Below, one piece after another: positions 21,635 through 29,296 of a DNA stretch of 64,000 nucleotides. Within the stretch, counting starts at the first letter, position 1, and every line of letters starts with the position of its first letter. The stretch is from contig CALVDQ010000006.1 of NCBI GenBank assembly GCA_944326325.1, positions 1 through 64,000 on the forward strand. Reading direction: 5' to 3'. Below the pieces are notes generated by a model that was not told the DNA's origin, made no database searches, and worked only from the letters and a program-made list of their open reading frames with translations. The position numbers were made by a program, and so were the translations under genes. Source of the DNA: an uncultured Bacteroidales bacterium (GTDB lineage Bacteria; Bacteroidota; Bacteroidia; Bacteroidales; UBA932).

Positions 21635-23575
21635 TTAATTGTCTTTTACGCCTTCCGGCTGATTAATACTTTCCCTGTCCGCGGATTTCGGCTCCGTGGC
21701 GTAGATGAAAGGGTTGTTCCTGCTGTCGAGATACTTAGGAGACTCCACAGGCATTTCATCCAGATGCTGTACATAGAAATTGTTCATCAGTTCCTGAGCC
21801 CACGGACCGTATGTGAAGGCGCTGTCATGGCTGTAGCCCATTACGTGGCCGAGCTCATGGAACATGACCTCGCAGGCATAGGTCGATGTGTAGTGGCCGA
21901 ACCACCCTCCCTGGTATGCGCCGAAGACATTTCCTCCGCCGAGCCCGTAGACATAGTTCCCCGTATAGACAAGACCGGCGTTTATGGTCCTGGTCTGGCG
22001 CATCTGGGAGAGGACCGTCTCCGGGGTAACCTTGTCCGTAATGCCTCCGTTTCCGTAGAGCCGGTCCTGGTTTTCCATGAGTATCCTCTCATGTTCAGGC
22101 ATATCGATCATGTAAGTGAAATTCAGAAAGAAAGCTACGGCTTCCCGGCAATGGACAGGTCGGATCCCCATCCAGTTTCCTGCAGGTCCCCCGTCTTCCC
22201 TGGTCGGATCACCGCCATAAAGGGAGAACCTGATGTTCCATCCATGCTTTATCTCCCGGAGTTTCTGCCAGTAAGGATCACCCGACACTGTCTCGAAAGA
22301 GATGTTCCCGAGGTCTTTCCCTGAAGTCCTGGGTATTTCCACGAGCCGCCCGGATTCCGACCTGAAGATGAAACTGTCCAAGGTCACCGGCAAGGTTTCA
22401 CGGAAATCCGCGAAAGCCGGGATCCTGTCGAAATAGGCAAGGTCGACATACTCCCCGTCTGAACCGGGCAGGACCGCCCTTATCAGGACATCTTCCAGAT
22501 CCTTGGGCGAATAGAACCTCACGTGCAGGCTGTCTCCTTCCACCGAGACCTGGAGCGGTGCCGCCGTATTGAAACTCCTCATGGAAAAATCCGTATAGAC
22601 AGTATGCGGTTCGTCATCCTGGAGGATACGTGCGTGTCCGCCCCTGCCGTAATGCTTTTCCGTGACGAACATGATCCCGTTCCTGTCCTCGGGATGTACG
22701 GCATCTATCTGCACCCCGCAAACCGTATTCGGGGAAATCTCCACTCCGGAAAATGTGTACACACGTCTGGTCCGGCCTCCCCTGTAGTCACGGGTGACAA
22801 CCTCGCAATCCCCGCCGAAGCTGCCGTCTGCTGTCACCGGCATGAAGATGAAGCTGTTCCCGGACAAGACATCGAGCACTATGCGGTCCGCACTGCTCTT
22901 TCCGGAATAGCTTCCTTCACCGGAAATCCCCGTATAGAACCGGGGCGATTCCAGCGTCAGGTCTTCGGAGACAGCGGAAGCCTCTATGTATGGACTGGAA
23001 AAGGAAAAGCCTACATCCAACCGTCCGACGATCCTTTTCTGGACTATTTTTCCGGAAATGTCAGCCACAGGGACATTCCCTTCAGGAGTGGAAGTGTTCC
23101 TGACCGAAAACGGAGTGGAAGAATGGAAGTATTCCGCCGAAAGCGGCCTGTCCATTTTTTCAGGGAAGGATAGCCAACGCTCCGAAGCATGGCCTATATC
23201 ACTGATTTCCGCATCGTCCGCGGCAGGGTCTCCCTTGATTCCGAGAACCAGAAGCCGGTAGTTTCCAGCCTGCAGGCCCTCGATGTTTATGGTAGAGGTG
23301 CCCTTGTCGTAGAAGCCCTTCAGATTCTCCAGAATATCCCCGTCCGGCTCCGCAACGGCGAATTCAAGTCTGTCATACATGGCAGTCTCCGTCCTCGCAC
23401 CGGATCCGGGGGCAGACCGGGCCACGCCGTCTCCGGCAGGATATTCTTCCGGGGTTACCGCAAAGGAAAGCGTTCCCGGGACACTGCCCGTGACAGGCTC
23501 CGGAGAAAGCTCCGCGGAGCAGGAAAGCAATACGGCTGCGGATGCTGCAAGAATTACGGTACTTACTATTTTCAT
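21635..23575 (-). CDS. Lipoprotein: fimbrillin-like N-terminus fused to metzincin metallopeptidase
   Basis: A 646-residue lipoprotein starting MKIVSTVILAASAAVLLSC (lipobox LLSC). Residues about 30-300 resemble fimbrillin/FimB-type beta domains (YDRLEFAVAEPDGDILENL, INIEGLQAGNYRLLVLG, YTFSGVEISPNTVCGVQ). The C-terminal region from about residue 440 is a zinc peptidase: H573-E-L-G-H-V-M-G-Y-S-H583 matches the metzincin HExxHxxGxxH motif, and M597 in QELMNN could be the Met-turn. The peptidase motif is intact. It is the first gene of the operon with the two FimB/FISUMP-like lipoproteins, and is divergent from a Crp/Fnr-type regulator. It may mature or trim surface fibres, by inference from the fusion. 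Confidence 0.75.
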   Translation of the reverse strand: MKIVSTVILAASAAVLLSCSAELSPEPVTGSVPGTLSFAVTPEEYPAGDGVARSAPGSGARTETAMYDRLEFAVAEPDGDILENLKGFYDKGTSTINIEGLQAGNYRLLVLGIKGDPAADDAEISDIGHASERWLSFPEKMDRPLSAEYFHSSTPFSVRNTSTPEGNVPVADISGKIVQKRIVGRLDVGFSFSSPYIEASAVSEDLTLESPRFYTGISGEGSYSGKSSADRIVLDVLSGNSFIFMPVTADGSFGGDCEVVTRDYRGGRTRRVYTFSGVEISPNTVCGVQIDAVHPEDRNGIMFVTEKHYGRGGHARILQDDEPHTVYTDFSMRSFNTAAPLQVSVEGDSLHVRFYSPKDLEDVLIRAVLPGSDGEYVDLAYFDRIPAFADFRETLPVTLDSFIFRSESGRLVEIPRTSGKDLGNISFETVSGDPYWQKLREIKHGWNIRFSLYGGDPTREDGGPAGNWMGIRPVHCREAVAFFLNFTYMIDMPEHERILMENQDRLYGNGGITDKVTPETVLSQMRQTRTINAGLVYTGNYVYGLGGGNVFGAYQGGWFGHYTSTYACEVMFHELGHVMGYSHDSAFTYGPWAQELMNNFYVQHLDEMPVESPKYLDSRNNPFIYATEPKSADRESINQPEGVKDN

Positions 23576-23648
23576 ATATCCATTTCCTTTTCTAATTTTG
23601 TATCAGGTCAGGCAGCAAGGCATCATGCCTCCTGTCATTTTCCGGATG

Positions 23649-23656
23649 CAAAAGTA
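23649..23656 (-). promoter_or_regulatory. Predicted -7 promoter box of the metzincin operon
   Basis: Read on the minus strand the sequence is TACTTTTG, an exact TAnnTTTG match, about 74 bases before the ATG at 23575. The start site would be near 23642. The adjacent -33 region holds the palindrome at 23679-23692 rather than a TTG. Confidence 0.5.
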
Positions 23657-23678
23657 GAATGGCGGAAAACCTTTTTCC

Positions 23679-23692
23679 GTAACATTTGTTAC
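23679..23692. promoter_or_regulatory. Candidate Crp/Fnr-family operator (GTAACATTTGTTAC)
   Basis: A perfect 14-bp palindrome apart from its two central bases, with core TAACAnnTGTTA. The core equals that of the PrfA box, which is bound by a Crp/Fnr-family activator in Listeria. It lies about 72 bases before the Crp/Fnr-type gene and its centre is about 43 bases upstream of the predicted start site of the divergent operon, close to the -41.5 class II activator position. Binding is inferred. Confidence 0.55.
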
Positions 23693-23763
23693 AGGCAGCA
23701 GGATTTTAACATGGATTTATGGGCCGCAGACCGCCTGATCCAACCATAAAACCAACTGGACCA

Positions 23764-24375
23764 ATGGATTGTGACATCTATGAAATACCCCTGTTCCGCG
23801 GAGCCGACAGAAAGGTCCTGGAAGAGATACTTGGCGGATCGCCGGGAAGATATGACGCTTACGGGAAAGGGGACATCATTGCCATGCAGGGATACCCCTG
23901 CCGCTCCCTCTATCTGCTGTGCAAGGGGAGCGTATACGCCAGGATGATAAGTGAAGAAGGAAAGGAGTTCACCCTCGATACCCTCTCTGCTCCGGAGGTA
24001 CTGGCCTCCTCGTTCATATTCAGCACCGTAGGGACTTTCCCAGTCACCATCATCGCATCGACCCCATGCGAAATCTGGATAGTCGGCAAGGAAAGTATCC
24101 GGAAGATAATCGAGACTGACAAAAAGGTGCTGAACAACTATCTGACCGTCATCTCCGACCACAGTATGTTCCTCAGCCGGCGGCTGAACGAGTTCGCCCT
24201 GCAGACCCTGTCTTCAAGGATAGTCAGCTACATAGAGCACAACGGGGCTATCGGCAACCTGCAGGAGGCGGCCTTCATCCTAGGGGTGGCACGGCCATCG
24301 CTTTCCCGGGCACTGGCCCAGCTGGTCAGCCAGGGAGTGCTGCGGAAAAGCGACAAAGGTTATGTGACGGGCTGA
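23764..24375 (+). CDS. Crp/Fnr-family transcriptional regulator
   Basis: A 203-residue cyclic-nucleotide-binding-fold regulator. The N-terminal beta-barrel contains GDIIAMQGYPCRSLYLLCKG, followed by a long dimerisation helix and a C-terminal winged helix-turn-helix (LSSRIVSYIEHN, EAAFILGVARPSLSRALAQL, RKSDKGYVT). The start at 23764 (MDCDIYEIPLF) is preferred; an in-frame ATG at 23719 would add 15 proline-rich residues. No Fnr-type cysteine cluster is seen. The cAMP-contact residues of E. coli Crp are not conserved, as in many Bacteroidetes members. It probably controls the divergent lipoprotein operon and perhaps itself through the palindrome between them. It is convergent with the S9 peptidase, 7 bases apart. 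Confidence 0.85.
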   Translation: MDCDIYEIPLFRGADRKVLEEILGGSPGRYDAYGKGDIIAMQGYPCRSLYLLCKGSVYARMISEEGKEFTLDTLSAPEVLASSFIFSTVGTFPVTIIASTPCEIWIVGKESIRKIIETDKKVLNNYLTVISDHSMFLSRRLNEFALQTLSSRIVSYIEHNGAIGNLQEAAFILGVARPSLSRALAQLVSQGVLRKSDKGYVTG

Positions 24376-24382
24376 ACAGGGT

Positions 24383-26857
24383 CTATTCCCTGAGTTGCGG
24401 TATGTCCACGGTATCCTCGCAGTCCCCTATGAGATAACGGCAGAAATAGTCGGCCATTCTCCAGAAGAAATAGTTGCTCATATCCCCGAAACTGTGCGTC
24501 TGTCCCGGAAGCACCAGCATATCGAAACGCTTGCCGGCACGTATGAGCTGTTCCACCACCCTCATGGTGTTTCCCGGATGGACATTATTGTCCACATCGC
24601 CAGTGACAAGAAGAAGCCTGCCCTGGAGGTTTTTTGCAATATCTTCATTGTTGTCCACCGAGAACCTGTAGGTCGTATCCCCGGAAGAGACCACTTCCTT
24701 AACGCCCTGGTATTTTTCACCCCACATGCGGTTGTATATCGCATTGTCGTGGTTTCCGGCACAGGAGACGGCCACCTTGAAGAACTCCGGATATTTCAGG
24801 ATAGCCGCCGTAGACATGAATCCGCCCCCGGAATGTCCCGTAATCCCCACACGTGTGATATCCATGAAAGGATACCTGTCGGCAAGCTGGATGGCCGCTG
24901 TCTTCTTGTCGGCAAGGCCATAGTCCCGCAGATCCCCGTATCCGTATGTATGGTACCACTTGGACCTTGCCGGATGGCCTCCCCTGTTCCCGACGGTCAC
25001 GACGATGAAGCCCAACTGGGCAAGACGGTCCAGAGTCCCCCTCGGCTCCATATAGCGGTACTGCACCCCTTCCTGCTGCGGCCCCGGATACACATATTCT
25101 ATTATAGGATAGAGTCTGGTGGTATCGAGGTCGTACGGAGTGTACATGACGCCGTACAGGTCGGTAATCCCGTCGGCAGCCTTGACAGTGAACCTTTCCG
25201 GGAACCTGTAACCGCTCTCGAACAGTTTCGAGAGGTCGGCTTTCTCGAGTTCCATTATCTTCTTGCCGTCAGCCCTGTACAGGGTTGCTTCCGGAGCCAT
25301 GTCCACACGGCTGGCATTATCGATGAAATAACGGTTGTCCCCGAGCATGGTTATCTTATGGTCGGCATCGCCGGGAGTAAGGAGCTTCAGCCCTGTCCCG
25401 TCGAACTTCACACTGTAAAGGAACTCATAATAAGGGTTTATCCCCTCTTCCCGGCCGTTGGCCACGAAATAGACGGTCTCGTTGACGGAGTCGACCCCGA
25501 CAATCTCGTCAACGTGCCATGGCCCTTCTGTAATGCGGTTGACAAGATCCCCGTTCCGGTCATACCTGTAAAGGTGGGCCCATCCGTCCGCCTCGCTCCA
25601 GTATATAATGTCCCCGCCCCGGCCGTCAGTAAGGCGCATATTCCTGGAATCCAGGAACTTGTTGAAATGTTCCTTTATGACAGGCGTCAGGGACAATGTC
25701 TCCACATCCACCCTGTATGTATCGAAATCCTTGAAATCCCGGCTCAGCCTGGTAATATAGAATTCTTCCGGACCGCCCAGCCACCGGTTTATCAGGGTAG
25801 CGTAATCCTTCCTTTTCAGCCTGAACTCCTCCTCATCCGGGACAATGTTCACAACCTCTTCCGAAAACCCTCCGGGCACCACTTCCCTCCGTACGAAATT
25901 TTCAGTATCGAAAATCTCAAGATGGGAAACGCCTCCCGGCTCTCCCGGCATCTGATAGCGGTATGTGTGCAGGGCCGGACGAGGTTTCGCCGTATAGTCT
26001 ATCACCCACAGGTCCTTGATGTCACGCTGGTCCCAGCGTTTCACGACAAAATGCCTGGAATCCGGAGACCACACGACTTCCTCGATACGCTTCTTTTCTG
26101 ATTTCAGCTTTTCAGCGTCATCGTCACTGCGGGTATTGTAATAGCCGTAGCCGTTGTAAAGCTCGCCGTCGAAAGTCAGCTGCCGCTCCACGATGGTCGA
26201 GTCCTTTTCGTTGACCATGGCCTTGGCGTAATTCTCCCCGTCCATATACCACAGGTTGTAGTCTTTGAGATATACCACATGGTTGCCGTCCGGAGAAACG
26301 TTGGCCCAGCCATGCGGAAAGGTGGCCTTGTACCCGTCTAGGATGCCCAGCTTTCCTGTCTGAAGGTCATATTCAAAGACGTAAGCCTTTTTCACTTTCC
26401 TGTTCCTGCCGGATTTGCGGTCCAGTTCCTCCGACTCCTCCCATTTGCTTCTTACGGTGAAGCGGAAACGTTTCCCGTCTTCTGAAAAGCGGGGGCTTAT
26501 CGGAGGAAGGTGCTTCCCGTCGTACGGATCTTTCAGCACTTTCGTAAGTTCCGCCGCCATATAGTCCCTGTCGAAGAGTTCTTTCTTCGTGCCTTTCCGG
26601 CAATCCACGATCCACCAGAAAGTACCGTCGGACGTTTCATATGAATACCAGAAACTGTCTGTCCCGTCGATCCATCTCGGGACGACTGTCAGGGAATGAA
26701 CCATCCGTGAGACCTTGTCAGGGGTGAACCTTTCCGCAAGGGTATAGTTGCTTTCGGTTACGGGCCTCCGTTCTTCCGCCGATAAGGAAGAGGAAACGCC
26801 AAAGGAAAATACAGCCAGGAGCGCTGCGCCGCTAAAAAAACAAGAAACCTTCATCAT
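24383..26857 (-). CDS. Prolyl oligopeptidase-family (S9, DPP IV-like) peptidase
   Basis: An exported serine peptidase of 824 residues, expected to release dipeptides with proline at the second position. A signal peptide (to about residue 27, SLSAEE) precedes a beta-propeller domain at about residues 100-570 (FPHGWANVSPDGNHVVYLKD, VVWSPDSRHFVVKRWD). The C-terminal alpha/beta-hydrolase domain has TGHSGGGFM with nucleophile S676, GDVDNNVHPGNT supplying the aspartate, and PGQTHSFGD the histidine, so the triad is complete. The starts at 26857 and 26854 are equivalent. It has its own predicted promoter and is convergent with the Crp-type gene. A role in peptide use from the periplasm is inferred from the family. 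Confidence 0.9.
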   Translation of the reverse strand: MMKVSCFFSGAALLAVFSFGVSSSLSAEERRPVTESNYTLAERFTPDKVSRMVHSLTVVPRWIDGTDSFWYSYETSDGTFWWIVDCRKGTKKELFDRDYMAAELTKVLKDPYDGKHLPPISPRFSEDGKRFRFTVRSKWEESEELDRKSGRNRKVKKAYVFEYDLQTGKLGILDGYKATFPHGWANVSPDGNHVVYLKDYNLWYMDGENYAKAMVNEKDSTIVERQLTFDGELYNGYGYYNTRSDDDAEKLKSEKKRIEEVVWSPDSRHFVVKRWDQRDIKDLWVIDYTAKPRPALHTYRYQMPGEPGGVSHLEIFDTENFVRREVVPGGFSEEVVNIVPDEEEFRLKRKDYATLINRWLGGPEEFYITRLSRDFKDFDTYRVDVETLSLTPVIKEHFNKFLDSRNMRLTDGRGGDIIYWSEADGWAHLYRYDRNGDLVNRITEGPWHVDEIVGVDSVNETVYFVANGREEGINPYYEFLYSVKFDGTGLKLLTPGDADHKITMLGDNRYFIDNASRVDMAPEATLYRADGKKIMELEKADLSKLFESGYRFPERFTVKAADGITDLYGVMYTPYDLDTTRLYPIIEYVYPGPQQEGVQYRYMEPRGTLDRLAQLGFIVVTVGNRGGHPARSKWYHTYGYGDLRDYGLADKKTAAIQLADRYPFMDITRVGITGHSGGGFMSTAAILKYPEFFKVAVSCAGNHDNAIYNRMWGEKYQGVKEVVSSGDTTYRFSVDNNEDIAKNLQGRLLLVTGDVDNNVHPGNTMRVVEQLIRAGKRFDMLVLPGQTHSFGDMSNYFFWRMADYFCRYLIGDCEDTVDIPQLRE

Positions 26858-26891
26858 GTCTGACCTTTTCTAGAATATGACTTGAAAAACG

Positions 26892-26899
26892 CAAATTTA
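26892..26899 (-). promoter_or_regulatory. Predicted -7 promoter box of the S9 peptidase gene
   Basis: On the minus strand TAAATTTG, an exact match to TAnnTTTG, 35 bases before the start codon. A TTG about 23 bases upstream could serve as -33, at slightly long spacing. Confidence 0.5.
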
Positions 26900-27066
26900 A
26901 GACAAGTTTCCAAAACCGCCCACAACTCGGGATAAAATCCTGACAAAATCCGCAGATTATTCATGATATCCCCGTTTATTGCCAGCCCGGCCTGTACATA
27001 TCCCCATATTTTGCCTATAAAAACAGTTTTTACGGTCACGGCGGGCTCTTTTTATGAAAATAATTA

Positions 27067-27074
27067 TAACTTTG
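27067..27074 (+). promoter_or_regulatory. Predicted -7 promoter box of the C25-like/TonB operon
   Basis: TAACTTTG matches TAnnTTTG and lies 39 bases before the ATG at 27113. No good -33 element is visible. Confidence 0.45.
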
Positions 27075-27112
27075 TCTGATTAGCCAGTGAAAACGGAAGT
27101 TTAAAGAAACTT

Positions 27113-29263
27113 ATGGACATGCTGAAAAGAATCCTCATATATGCGATCCTGATATGGATATCGATGAATCCGGCCTATGCCAGGACAAACAGTTCCCTTG
27201 TCGCAATAGTATGCGACAGCGTCACCCTTGAGAAGGCCGGCAGCCAGATCGAAGCCTATGCCGGTGCAGTCAGGGAAGACGGGAAACGCTGCGTCATACT
27301 GGCGGACAGATGGTCTTGTCCGGATTCGATAAGGGCGGTTCTCCACGGCCTGTACATGACGGACCACCTCGAAGGTGCCATACTGATAGGAGACATTCCC
27401 GTACCGATGATACGGGATGCGCAGCACCTGACCTCGGCCTTCAAGATGGACCAGAAAAGGCCATGGTTCCAGTCTTCCGTACCGTCCGACAGGTTCTATG
27501 ACGATTTCGACCTCCGGTTCGACCCGCTTGGGCAGGACGGAGAGCATCCCCTGCTGTACTATTATTCCCTCCGGGCCGACTCGCCGCAGCACATCGGCTG
27601 TGACATATATTCCGCAAGGATCAAGGCTCCTGAAATGCCGGGCATGACTAAATACGAGGCAATCGCCGGATACCTCGAGAAGGTCGTGAAGGAAAAGTCT
27701 TCCCCGAGACCTATAGACAATATAGTATATTTCGCCGGCCACGGCTATAATTCCGAGTCCATCCAGGCGAGGATCGACGAAACCGTGGAACTGAACGACC
27801 ATTTCAAGGGTTTCGGAGGACGCATTTCCTTTGTCAACTATAACCGGGACCCGTTCGTCAAGGAAAGGTTCCAGGCCCTGCTTGAGGACCCTGACATAGA
27901 CATCGCCCTTTGCCATCATCACGGGGCTGAAGACACCCAATATCTGAGTGCGACTCCTTACACGGGGACAATCGGAGGATACATCGACTGTCTGAGGATG
28001 TCAGTCAGGACGAAAATACGGCAATCCGATGACACGACAGAAGCCAAGACATACTACCATGAGAAATACGGCATCCCGCAGGCATGGCTCCAGGATGCTT
28101 CGGACCCTGAGACAGCGGTCTCCGACAGTACCGTGGCAGCCTCGATGGATGTCGTGATATCCGACACTTACGGCAGGACAGGCGGGCCGGCGTTCATCAT
28201 GCACGATGCCTGCTTCAACGGCTCGTTCCACCTCGATGACTATATCGCGGGACACTATATCTTCAACCCCGGAAAAACCGTGACAGTGAGGGGGAACTCC
28301 GTCAATACCCTGCAGGACATCTGGCCGGACGAACTTATCGGGCTGCTCGGCAAAGGAGTATGCATCGGGAACTGGCTCAAGAATTCGCTGTCCCTGGAAA
28401 ACCATATCATCGGAGACCCTACATGGCATTTCGCATCGCAGGAAAACGGCATCGACAATGCCATAGTCTTCCGGAAAGGCGACACCAGATTCTGGAAAAA
28501 GATGCTTGAATCAGAGACTGGAGACCTGAAGGCCCTGGCTATCAAGATGCTCGCCGATACGAGAGGCATTACTGCCGGGCAACTGCTCGACATCCAGAAG
28601 ACAGATCCGGAGCCGATAGTAAGGATGGAGGCATTCTATTGTATCCGCAGGCATCATCTGCCGGTACTGACAGAAGCTGTGATTGCCGGGCTGCACGACG
28701 ATTTCGAACTTTTGCAGAGACTTTCGGCGCTGACTGCAGCCAAGATCGGGGACAAGTCCATCCTTCCGCACCTTGTCGGGCTGTATTTCGACCCGACCCT
28801 CTCCGACAGGGTCGAGTTCCATGTCCGCTCCGCATTCAGCCAGTACAGTTATGCCGATATCGAGAAACAGATGTCGGAAATGAGGACTGCACGGAGTTTC
28901 TGGCCTTCGGAGAAAAACTATCTGGCCTTCCTTAAAAGCCTGCTCCGCTCCGAGACCATCAGCAACGGGGAATTCGAAAAGCTTTCGGACGACAGCCTCA
29001 CCTTCAAGCAGCGCAGGCTGACCGTATCATCCCAAAGGAACGGCTGCTCCGTGAAATACCTGGACTATCTCCTGGATTACCTGAAGAACGGCAGGAACAG
29101 TGAGCTGAGGCTGCTTGTCGCCGAGACGCTTGGCTGGTATGAATACTCCGCCGCCTCAGGAAAGATCATCGAGGCACTGAAACCGCTGATCGAAAAAGAA
29201 AGCGACGCCAGGATCAGGAATGAAATGATCAAGACCTGCAACCGGCTTGAACCGTCGGTCTGA
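27113..29263 (+). CDS. C25/caspase-like exported protein with C-terminal helical repeats
   Basis: A 716-residue exported protein (signal to about residue 23, NPAYAR). Residues about 30-400 have a caspase-haemoglobinase fold pattern. A beta strand ends in LCHHHGAEDTQYL (candidate catalytic His at 270) and another ends in IMHDACFNGSFH (candidate Cys367), the His/Cys order of gingipain-like C25 peptidases. VYFAGHGYNSES is an additional conserved loop. Residues about 450-716 are helical and look like HEAT-type repeats (MLESETGDLKALAIKMLADT, LHDDFELLQRLSALTAAKIG). No T9SS C-terminal sorting domain is seen, so it probably stays periplasmic. It opens an operon with a TonB-dependent receptor 33 bases downstream. 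Catalytic activity is inferred. Confidence 0.65.
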   Translation: MDMLKRILIYAILIWISMNPAYARTNSSLVAIVCDSVTLEKAGSQIEAYAGAVREDGKRCVILADRWSCPDSIRAVLHGLYMTDHLEGAILIGDIPVPMIRDAQHLTSAFKMDQKRPWFQSSVPSDRFYDDFDLRFDPLGQDGEHPLLYYYSLRADSPQHIGCDIYSARIKAPEMPGMTKYEAIAGYLEKVVKEKSSPRPIDNIVYFAGHGYNSESIQARIDETVELNDHFKGFGGRISFVNYNRDPFVKERFQALLEDPDIDIALCHHHGAEDTQYLSATPYTGTIGGYIDCLRMSVRTKIRQSDDTTEAKTYYHEKYGIPQAWLQDASDPETAVSDSTVAASMDVVISDTYGRTGGPAFIMHDACFNGSFHLDDYIAGHYIFNPGKTVTVRGNSVNTLQDIWPDELIGLLGKGVCIGNWLKNSLSLENHIIGDPTWHFASQENGIDNAIVFRKGDTRFWKKMLESETGDLKALAIKMLADTRGITAGQLLDIQKTDPEPIVRMEAFYCIRRHHLPVLTEAVIAGLHDDFELLQRLSALTAAKIGDKSILPHLVGLYFDPTLSDRVEFHVRSAFSQYSYADIEKQMSEMRTARSFWPSEKNYLAFLKSLLRSETISNGEFEKLSDDSLTFKQRRLTVSSQRNGCSVKYLDYLLDYLKNGRNSELRLLVAETLGWYEYSAASGKIIEALKPLIEKESDARIRNEMIKTCNRLEPSV

Positions 29264-29296
29264 CAAATTACTTTCAATAAAAATAAAACGAACTGA

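Noticed and set aside
24395..26101. 568-codon plus-strand frame inside the S9 peptidase region
   Set aside because: The minus strand encodes a complete catalytic peptidase; the opposite frame is a shadow.
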